This document shows positions 7,299 to 12,883 of a stretch of 12,883 nucleotides of DNA, piece by piece (position 1 is the first letter of the stretch; each line of letters starts with the position of its first letter). The translations under genes and the position numbers were made by a program. The DNA comes from JBBKXJ01 sp037969395 (GTDB lineage: Bacteria; Pseudomonadota; Gammaproteobacteria; Pseudomonadales; JAUIET01). The notes below the pieces were generated by a model. It saw only the letters and a list, made by a program, of their open reading frames with translations. It was not told the DNA's origin and did no database searches. Location of the stretch: the NCBI GenBank assembly GCA_037969395.1, contig JBBKXJ010000071.1:1-12883 (forward strand). The letters run 5' to 3'.

Positions 7299-7328
7299 GT
7301 CACCTCTGGCGCGCAGAGGTGACCTTTT
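7299..7328 (+). terminator. Perfect 10-bp hairpin followed by CTTTT
   Basis: GTCACCTCTG (7299-7308), loop GCGCG, CAGAGGTGAC (7314-7323), then CTTTT. The shape is that of a Rho-independent terminator with a short T-run. It is 366 nt after the ATP-grasp stop and 114 nt before the entericidin ATG, so it could end the operon message, end a small RNA, or act as an attenuator in the entericidin leader. Confidence 0.55.
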
Positions 7329-7363
7329 ACGAATTGGTATGTAGATTGCTTACGTGTATTCGT

Positions 7364-7392
7364 TGCACCGACCTTCATTGTATGTTGGTGCA
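7364..7392. repeat. Inverted repeat upstream of the entericidin gene
   Basis: TGCACCGAC (7364-7372) and GTTGGTGCA (7384-7392) pair over 9 positions with one G-T, around an 11-nt loop. It lies 49 nt before ATG 7442. It may be an operator or a leader hairpin; no factor can be named. Confidence 0.4.
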
Positions 7393-7441
7393 TTAAAACC
7401 GGAAATACTTTGATTTTCACTATCACTATGAGGAACTCATT

Positions 7442-7582
7442 ATGCACGCGTTCAAGATTCTGATTGCCATCTGTTTTGCTACTTTCCTGACGGCATGTAA
7501 CACGATCGAGGGTGCCGGCGAAGATATTGAAGCCGCAGGCGACAAAATTGACAGAACAGCAGAAGACAAGAAAAGCTACTGA
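7442..7582 (+). CDS. Entericidin A/B-family small lipoprotein, 46 aa
   Basis: Tiny cell-envelope lipoprotein. A short lipoprotein signal (FKILIAICFATFLTAC) ends in the lipobox LTAC with lipidated Cys19. The mature part NTIEGAGEDIEAAGDKIDR is the conserved entericidin core (N-T-x-x-G-x-G-x-D-I-x-x-x-G). ATG 7442 has AGGA 7 nt upstream. In E. coli, EcnB is a stationary-phase, bacteriolytic lipoprotein paired with the antidote EcnA; many bacteria carry only a single copy, as here. No second entericidin is seen nearby. It sits between the two halves of the ligase/hydrolase cassette and is surrounded by inverted repeats, so it probably has its own promoter. It is below the usual 60-codon reporting limit and easily missed. 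Confidence 0.88.
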   Translation: MHAFKILIAICFATFLTACNTIEGAGEDIEAAGDKIDRTAEDKKSY

Positions 7583-8021
7583 TTCAGACCGCCAATACAC
7601 CCCGTTGAATATAATTGGGGCCAAGCGACTTGGTATGTTAACTAAGTCGCAGCGTGCGGTGTCTGATCGGCGCAACAAATGTCTCGCATTAAGTCCTTGC
7701 TGTACGCGACCAGGACAAAGGTTTGATAGAAGAGTCTGCGCGCTTCCTTAGCATCCGTTCAATCTCCTTTCCGATTGGTAGCGCAAACAATGCCATGCCA
7801 GAGAGCGACGTCTGATTCAAAGCTGACTCTTCGCCAGTACGACATCAAAAATACTGGATTTTGCATGGCTCGGGTGAGTCTCTTGTTGTTGAGTTTGCGA
7901 ACTAACAGCAGACTAATGTGACGCGTTAGTACCGCTAGTGCGACACCGTGCACCCGCTGGCCCCTTCTTCATTTCTGTTACCATAAGTCCTCAGTCGACC
8001 TGCTACCTCCAACAACCGCTG
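7583..8021. other. Non-coding gap between entericidin and GCS2-like genes
   Basis: About 440 nt without a credible gene. It contains the hairpin listed at 7625-7650. The frame of the downstream ligase is open back to a GTG at 7938, but the extra 28 residues are unlike the family N-terminus and no ribosome site precedes that GTG. Confidence 0.45.
7625..7650. terminator. Hairpin 43 nt after the entericidin stop
   Basis: GCGACTTGGT (7625-7634) pairs with ACTAAGTCGC (7641-7650) over 10 bp with one G-T, with loop ATGTTA. No T-run follows, so it may protect the 3' end or work as a weak terminator. Confidence 0.35.
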
Positions 8022-9506
8022 ATGGGAAAAGAAATAGAGCGCACGGATTTTTCCGGCGAAGATCGTAAAAAGTTTGCCGCCAAGCTGCGGCGTAATCTCG
8101 CTGCCGTAAAAGAAATTCTGGCGCGGCCCGGGTTTGGTGTCGGCGATCGTTCGGTTGGTGCGGAGCTTGAGCTTTACATTATCAAGGCGAATGGTGCCCC
8201 ACTGCCGATCAATCAACAGCTGCTGGATGTAGCAGATGATGCACGCCTCACGCTGGAACTGAATCGCTACAATCTTGAAGCCAACCTCACACCGCAGAGG
8301 CTCGACGCTTCACCCTTTAAAAATATGGAAGTGGAGATGGAGGCCATGTTGGCCATGCTCAACAAGCTGGCGGCGCAGTATAAGGCGAGCATAGTACCAA
8401 TAGGCATTCTGCCTACGCTAAAACCGCGTCACTTCGGCCGCGACATGATGACACCAGGCAAGCGCTATGAAGCTCTTACCAACGAATTGCGCCGGCAACG
8501 TAAAGACAAATTTCATATTCAGCTCAGGGGCGAGGAGTCGCTGTCGGTAAAAACCGACCTGGTCACCTGCGAAGGCGCAAACACGTCGCTGCAAATTCAC
8601 TATCGCTCCAGCCCCGAGCGTTTTGTAAAACTGTACAACGCGTTCCAGTTAATCACGCCGCTTCTGGTAGGCATTGGCTGCAATTCACCCTTTTTCCTTG
8701 GCAGGCGCTTGTGGTATGAGACGCGTATTCCGTTGTTCAAGCAGTCTATCGACGGCCGTGACCGGCACAAGCGGGCACTGCATATGCCGGCCAGAGTGCA
8801 TCTGGGGCACGGCTGGCTGCGCAACGGCCCGCTGGATCTGTTTGCCGAGGCGGTTTATTTGTACGAGCCGTTGGTGCCACTTTGTGCAAACGAGAATCCG
8901 CAAACAATGCTGCAGCAGAACAAGCTGCCTGCACTACATGAGTTATGTTTGCATCTCGGCAGCATCTGGCCGTGGAACCGCGTTGTCTACGACCCACACG
9001 AAGAGGGTCATGTGCGTATTGAAATGCGCTCGCTACCGGCGGGTCCGACCAGTATTGATATGGTGGCGAATGCGGCATTGTTTATTGGTCTGGCCGAGGG
9101 CTTGTATGAGCATGTGGACGAACTGATTCTCGCCACACCCTACAAATACCTTGAGCAAAATTTGCATAGCGCTGCGCGTTCGGGTATGCAGGCGAAGTTG
9201 CTGTGGCCGTCTATGCAACGCATGGCGCTGGAAGAGCAGCCGCTAAGCGCGGTGGTTGAGATGCTGCTGCCGGTCGCGGCGCAGGGTTTACAAAGTTTGG
9301 GCATAACCGACGCAGAGCGCAATCGTTACTTGCAGTGCATCGAGCAGCGGCTTGAAAGGTGCCAAACCGGCGCGAGCTGGCAACTGAATCAATTTGAGCA
9401 CTTACATAGAAAACACAGCAGAGACCGGGCGTTGCGCGAGATGTTAGCTCACTACGCACGGCAGAGTGTGTGCAATATACCAGTGGCCGACTGGGACTAT
9501 GCGTAA
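8022..9506 (+). CDS. GCS2-like glutamate-cysteine ligase family protein, 494 aa
   Basis: Carboxylate-amine ligase of the glutamine-synthetase-like superfamily, expected to activate the gamma-carboxyl of Glu (or a similar acid) with ATP and join it to an amino compound. Visible features: GAELELYIIK (47-56, metal-binding Glu pair), LELNRYNLEANLTPQ (78-92), TCEGANTSLQIHY (182-194) and EGHVRIEMRSLPAGPTS (328-344, with E334 and R336), all in family order. ATG 8022 is chosen because the family usually begins with a G-x-EI element close to Met (here MGKEIERTDF); the GTG at 7938 would add 28 non-conserved residues. No clear ribosome site precedes either start. With the GshB-like enzyme upstream it could complete a two-step gamma-glutamyl peptide pathway. 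Whether Glu and Cys are the true substrates cannot be told from sequence. Confidence 0.87.
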   Translation: MGKEIERTDFSGEDRKKFAAKLRRNLAAVKEILARPGFGVGDRSVGAELELYIIKANGAPLPINQQLLDVADDARLTLELNRYNLEANLTPQRLDASPFKNMEVEMEAMLAMLNKLAAQYKASIVPIGILPTLKPRHFGRDMMTPGKRYEALTNELRRQRKDKFHIQLRGEESLSVKTDLVTCEGANTSLQIHYRSSPERFVKLYNAFQLITPLLVGIGCNSPFFLGRRLWYETRIPLFKQSIDGRDRHKRALHMPARVHLGHGWLRNGPLDLFAEAVYLYEPLVPLCANENPQTMLQQNKLPALHELCLHLGSIWPWNRVVYDPHEEGHVRIEMRSLPAGPTSIDMVANAALFIGLAEGLYEHVDELILATPYKYLEQNLHSAARSGMQAKLLWPSMQRMALEEQPLSAVVEMLLPVAAQGLQSLGITDAERNRYLQCIEQRLERCQTGASWQLNQFEHLHRKHSRDRALREMLAHYARQSVCNIPVADWDYA

Positions 9507-9884
9507 ACAGGCCAGAGACACGTGTTGTTGTCGCTAGTGTCACTACAGCCTAAGAGTAATTACTATCCGCCCAGCACGTAAACTTTACTCACTCGTGCAA
9601 GATTTACACGCCGCAGCTCGCGGTACCCTATGCCCAGTCTACGAGTAACGGTTCATTGCGCCGCGATTCTTCGCACTGGCATGGCCCTTGCTGTCTCACT
9701 CTGTATGGTGCATCCCGTTTTGCCTGTCGCACAACGCAACTCTGTTTTCGTCTACGCTGGTAGTTTCGCGCACTATCACTTCGTGTTCGACAACACCATT
9801 GCCGTTACATTCAAAGGTCGGCGGTGCGGTAAAGAAAGTCCGCGATCACTGGCCACCTCCAGTACGAAGCGCATAGAGTAAAAA
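9507..9884. other. 378-nt gap before the AsmA gene
   Basis: It contains the perfect palindrome AGTAATTACT (9555-9564), the short inverted repeat GTAAA-C-TTTAC (9578-9588) and an outer GCACG...CGTGC pair (9574-9598), which could be operator sites. An 83-codon frame (9630-9881) has no ribosome site or recognisable motif and is not credited. Confidence 0.4.
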
Positions 9885-12692
9885 ATGAGTAACTTAAAAA
9901 TAGCCTGCACGGTGCTGATTTCCTTATTGGTCATCATTGCAATTCCTATCGCTGTGTTGCTGCTGGCACCTATGACTTATGCAGGTTTGGTGGAGCGCGC
10001 ATTGCGCTCTGCAACCGGTCTGGCAGTCGATATCAATGCGCTGGAAGTGGATCTGTTTCCACCTCGCATAGCAACCGACAACCTGCAGGTAAGGAATCCG
10101 CAGCTTGACGCCGGCGAGCCGCTGCTGACGCTTGAAAAGTTTTCTGCCGCTGTTAGCCCCCGCGACTGGTGGCAGGATAGTCCTGCCTGGTGGAACGCGG
10201 CGGCTACCGGTATTGTAGTGCGGGCAGCGCAGGACGCCGACGGACGCAGTTATTGGGATATAGCGACCGACGACGGCCAAACCAGCGATAGTCGCGACGC
10301 CGCGCCGCCGGAAAAAAAACAGCAAGCTGAAGGCGCATCACCGCTATTCAGTTTTAACACGATTACGATTAACGACCTCGATTTTTTCCGCGTGCTCGAC
10401 GGCGAAACGCATCATCTGCAGGTGTCCACCCTGGCGCTGCGGAAGGAACAGGACGAGCGCCTTAACGTTGAACTGAAGGCGAAATACCGCGACCAGCCAC
10501 TCTCTGCCCGAGGTACGCTGGCATTACCGAGTTCCGACCGAGCCCGTGATGTGGATTTCAAGGCGTCACTATTCGGTAACGAAATACGCATGCTGGGTCG
10601 GGTAGGACATGACGGACTGACGCCTGGTGAAGCGCACATCAGCGCGAAACTCAAGGATCTGTCTATCGTAGGCCAGTTGCTGGATCAGGATTTCGGCAGG
10701 TTCACGCCTGTCATCCTCGACGCGAGGCTTAATGCGCCGCAGCCTGGCCGCTGGGAAATTTCTGCCGAAGGCGATCTGGGTGCTAACAAGTTTGCTCTTG
10801 CCTCGGCCGCCAGCGTTGATGGTGAGGCTTACCTGCTGGATAAACTCACTCTCGATTTTGCCGACAGCTCGCTGGCTGCTAGCGGTACTGTGGACCGCGC
10901 CGCCAAATCGATCAAACTGGACCTTGATGCCAAGCGGGTCGATGTTGACCAGCTGCTGGCAGTTACTGCGTCGGCTACAGAGTCGGAGAAAGCGACGCAG
11001 CAAACGCAGGAAGTTGCGCCGGCGTCGGCTGGAATCGACCCGAGCTGGCTTGCCGCCTGGTCTGTTGCTATAGATGCCACGCTGACGCGCCTCGATTATC
11101 AGCCTTATCGGATGGACGATCTAACGCTTCACGTCACTGACCGCAATGGCGCGTTATATGTCGACGGCACACTGAACGGCCTCACCATGAGGTCAAACAA
11201 CGCGACTGACAACGTCGCAAGCGAAGACACCGGGGCAGCAGTCGCTGCCGGCAGCGACGCCGAGTCTGGTGCTGACAATATTGCCTTGCGGCTGGTGAAG
11301 CCGCTGGCGTTCAATGCCTCGCTAACACTTGCACGTGAAACCGGCGTTGGCGGCAGGCCGCTGACGGCACAGCTAGGCACCAACGGTGTAAAGGCCAGGT
11401 TAAGCACAGCCTTGCCCGCTGGCGGCGATGCCTGGTCGCAGGGCAACATTAGTGCGAACATCGACAATCTCGACTTTATAAAAGGCGTCGACACACAACG
11501 TTGGGACACTTTTCTGCCCTTCACACTGGCCGTTGAAGCACAGAGCAGCCAGTCAACTGTACTACTGAAACCAATTAACGTCGGCGTCAGCGGCAATGAT
11601 GTCGACGGCGAACTTAGCATTGACCTTTCGCAGCCGCTGCCGCATATAACCGGCGCCCTGCACTCCTCACTGCTGGACCTCAATCAATTTTCAACCACGG
11701 CGGCGATAGACGTCGAGGACCAGGCTGAAGCAATCGCTGCAGACAGCGGTGACGTTATCGGCGACAAGCCTATTGACTGGAGTTGGCTCAATGCAGCGAG
11801 CGCGGATCTCAGCGTGACGCTTGACAAGTTCAACTTCAATCAGGCCAGCATGCGTAATGTGGAGACCGAAATCAGACTGCAGGCGGGAGAGTTGAATGTT
11901 GACCCAATTAAGGCAAACCTTAGCAAGGGAGGCATACGCGGCGATCTGCATATTAAGCAGAAGGATAAAGGGGCTACGCTCAATATTAATGTTATAGCCA
12001 CGGGCCTGTCACCAGCCGATCTGGGCAAAAAAAATGCCGGGCTTATCGACGGTGGCGAGACTGATGTGCTGATTAATCTGCAAACCAGCGGCACGAGCCC
12101 ACAGCAGCTGGCCGCCGAACTGAACGGCGAGATAGCGCTTGAGTTACAGCGCGCAACTATTCGCAACAGTCTGTTTGAGGTGATCGGCTCGGATATCCTT
12201 ACCGAAACGATTGCGCTGATCAACCCCTTCGCCAAACAGGATGACCGCACCGAACTGGAGTGCGCAGCGGTGTACTTTAAAGCAGAACAAGGCGTACTCA
12301 CCAGCCCCGATCAACTGGTGATAGAGACCAGTAAAATGAAAATTCGCGGCGGCGGAGAGATAGATCTGGGCAAAGAAACGCTGCTGATTGACTTCGTTCC
12401 CACCCCACGCCAGGGGCTCGGAATCAGCCTCAGCAGTTTGTCCAGCCTGGTGCGTCTGGGTGGCACTCTTGGCAATCCGCAGCCGATAGCGGACCCGAAA
12501 GGTATTCTGAAAGCAGGCGCAACCATTGGTGCGGCAGTTGCAACGGGCGGCCTGTCTTTGCTTGGCCAGGGTTTATTCGATCGAATGCGCAGCGCCGGTA
12601 CTGCCTGTGGAAAAATATTTGAACAGGTTCCGGATACCGATATTCCCGCCGCGATCGATCCCGCCCGCGCAGATAAGTCTGTAGCGCTGTAG
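9885..12692 (+). CDS. AsmA-family protein, 935 aa
   Basis: Large inner-membrane-anchored periplasmic protein of the AsmA family, which overlaps with the AsmA-like/VPS13-type bridge proteins implicated in moving phospholipids between inner and outer membranes. Residues about 5-29 are one N-terminal membrane helix (ISLLVIIAIPIAVLLLAP), followed by the AsmA N-domain with TGLAVDINALEVDLFPPRIA (about 44-63). A long repetitive beta-strand region continues, interrupted by low-complexity acidic/Ala linkers at about 365-385 and 445-465. The conserved AsmA C-domain is at about 730-905: LNGEIALELQRATIRNSLF, then IRGGGEIDLGKETLLIDFVP, then VRLGGTLGNPQP. A Gly/Ala-rich segment (AGATIGAAVATGG) and a short tail with one Cys follow. 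ATG 9885 has only a weak GAG ribosome site. It appears to be a single transcription unit. E. coli AsmA is about 617 aa, so this is one of the longer members. Confidence 0.92.
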   Translation: MSNLKIACTVLISLLVIIAIPIAVLLLAPMTYAGLVERALRSATGLAVDINALEVDLFPPRIATDNLQVRNPQLDAGEPLLTLEKFSAAVSPRDWWQDSPAWWNAAATGIVVRAAQDADGRSYWDIATDDGQTSDSRDAAPPEKKQQAEGASPLFSFNTITINDLDFFRVLDGETHHLQVSTLALRKEQDERLNVELKAKYRDQPLSARGTLALPSSDRARDVDFKASLFGNEIRMLGRVGHDGLTPGEAHISAKLKDLSIVGQLLDQDFGRFTPVILDARLNAPQPGRWEISAEGDLGANKFALASAASVDGEAYLLDKLTLDFADSSLAASGTVDRAAKSIKLDLDAKRVDVDQLLAVTASATESEKATQQTQEVAPASAGIDPSWLAAWSVAIDATLTRLDYQPYRMDDLTLHVTDRNGALYVDGTLNGLTMRSNNATDNVASEDTGAAVAAGSDAESGADNIALRLVKPLAFNASLTLARETGVGGRPLTAQLGTNGVKARLSTALPAGGDAWSQGNISANIDNLDFIKGVDTQRWDTFLPFTLAVEAQSSQSTVLLKPINVGVSGNDVDGELSIDLSQPLPHITGALHSSLLDLNQFSTTAAIDVEDQAEAIAADSGDVIGDKPIDWSWLNAASADLSVTLDKFNFNQASMRNVETEIRLQAGELNVDPIKANLSKGGIRGDLHIKQKDKGATLNINVIATGLSPADLGKKNAGLIDGGETDVLINLQTSGTSPQQLAAELNGEIALELQRATIRNSLFEVIGSDILTETIALINPFAKQDDRTELECAAVYFKAEQGVLTSPDQLVIETSKMKIRGGGEIDLGKETLLIDFVPTPRQGLGISLSSLSSLVRLGGTLGNPQPIADPKGILKAGATIGAAVATGGLSLLGQGLFDRMRSAGTACGKIFEQVPDTDIPAAIDPARADKSVAL

Positions 12693-12783
12693 GACAGTGC
12701 ATAACGATACTATGGTGCAGCTATAACTGCCTTTGCATTAGCCTGAGCACTTAGTGTGGTGTAGCGAATAAAGCGTTCATATA

Positions 12784-12882
12784 GCGAGTCGCCAAGGGGT
12801 CAGCCGTAAGGCGCATTTCCGAAGGCATATTGGGCATATGTCAAGGGAATGCAACGCAGCGGATGGCCCCTTGGCGGCTCGC
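12784..12882. repeat. Long imperfect inverted repeat with nested stems (structured element)
   Basis: Left arm 12784-12802 and right arm 12864-12882 pair over 19 positions (17 Watson-Crick, 2 G-T). Inside, 12803-12812 is GCC-GTAA-GGC, a mini-hairpin with a GNRA-type tetraloop. 12813-12820 pairs with 12845-12852 (GCATTTCC/GGGAATGC, one G-T), and within that CATAT-TGGGC-ATATG (12826-12840) pairs again. The result is a three-way-junction-like fold of about 99 nt starting 92 nt after the AsmA stop. It could be a small structured RNA, a palindromic mobile repeat (MITE or REP-like), or a recombination site; no transposase lies in the window and integron attC core motifs were not seen. Confidence 0.7.
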
Positions 12883-12883
12883 C

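Larger units (their letters stand above)
6934..7441. other. 508-nt non-coding gap before the entericidin gene
   Basis: No supportable gene was found; a 19-codon frame at about 6955 is too short to credit. The 11-mer CCGCCTGGTAA occurs at 7126-7136 and 7167-7177 (41-nt period). Two hairpin repeats near the right end are listed separately. The gap could hold a promoter, a long leader or a small RNA ending at the hairpin at 7299-7328. Confidence 0.5.

Noticed and set aside
7938..8021. 28-residue extension of the GCS2-like protein from GTG 7938
   Set aside because: No ribosome site, and the residues are unlike the family N-terminus; MGKEIERTDF from ATG 8022 fits better.
9630..9881. 83-codon frame just before the AsmA gene
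   Set aside because: Despite ending near the next start, it lacks a ribosome site, domain or clear signal peptide; an overlapping frame is equally open, so it looks like chance.
12784..12882. Integron attC site
   Set aside because: The long imperfect palindrome is attC-like in size, but the expected core motifs (GTTRRRY and RYYYAAC) are not at the ends and no integrase or cassette array is present.

Overview
The window reads as chromosomal DNA of a free-living Gram-negative bacterium, most likely an environmental gammaproteobacterium. It encodes an AsmA-family envelope protein, an MscS-type channel with a signal peptide, an entericidin-type lipoprotein and GshB-like and GCS2-like ligases. 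Coding regions are moderately GC-rich, and intergenic gaps are unusually long (378-683 nt) and rich in inverted repeats. No tRNA, rRNA, CRISPR array, transposase or integrase was seen.

Left part (1-3200). A leftward mechanosensitive channel gene runs off the left edge. Divergent from it is a rightward set: a 57-codon metallothionein with a His in place of one Cys ligand, a sortase that starts 22 nt after it, a possible 75-codon ORF, and a secreted acidic protein. That protein ends in LPETA, a hydrophobic segment and a basic tail, which is a textbook sortase sorting signal. A sortase with one dedicated LPXTA substrate in a Gram-negative is the first notable system here.

Middle part (3140-9510). 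After about 680 nt of palindrome-containing non-coding DNA comes a tight three-gene operon with ATGA stop/start overlaps. It encodes an N-formylglutamate amidohydrolase-like enzyme, a DUF1704/QEGLA metallopeptidase (the family that includes eukaryotic MATCAP tyrosine carboxypeptidases) and a GshB-like ATP-grasp ligase. About 1.1 kb further on lies a GCS2-like glutamate-cysteine ligase homologue. Two peptide-bond-forming and two peptide/amide-cleaving enzymes together suggest a pathway that makes and trims a small peptide-like metabolite, related to but distinct from ordinary glutathione synthesis. A tiny entericidin-family lipoprotein gene lies between the two halves and is surrounded by three hairpin-forming repeats.

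Right part (9510-12883). After a 378-nt gap comes a 935-aa AsmA-family protein, probably acting in phospholipid transport or outer-membrane homeostasis. The last 100 nt hold a long imperfect inverted repeat (19-bp arms with two G-T positions) enclosing further nested stems, so it looks like a structured RNA or a small palindromic mobile repeat.
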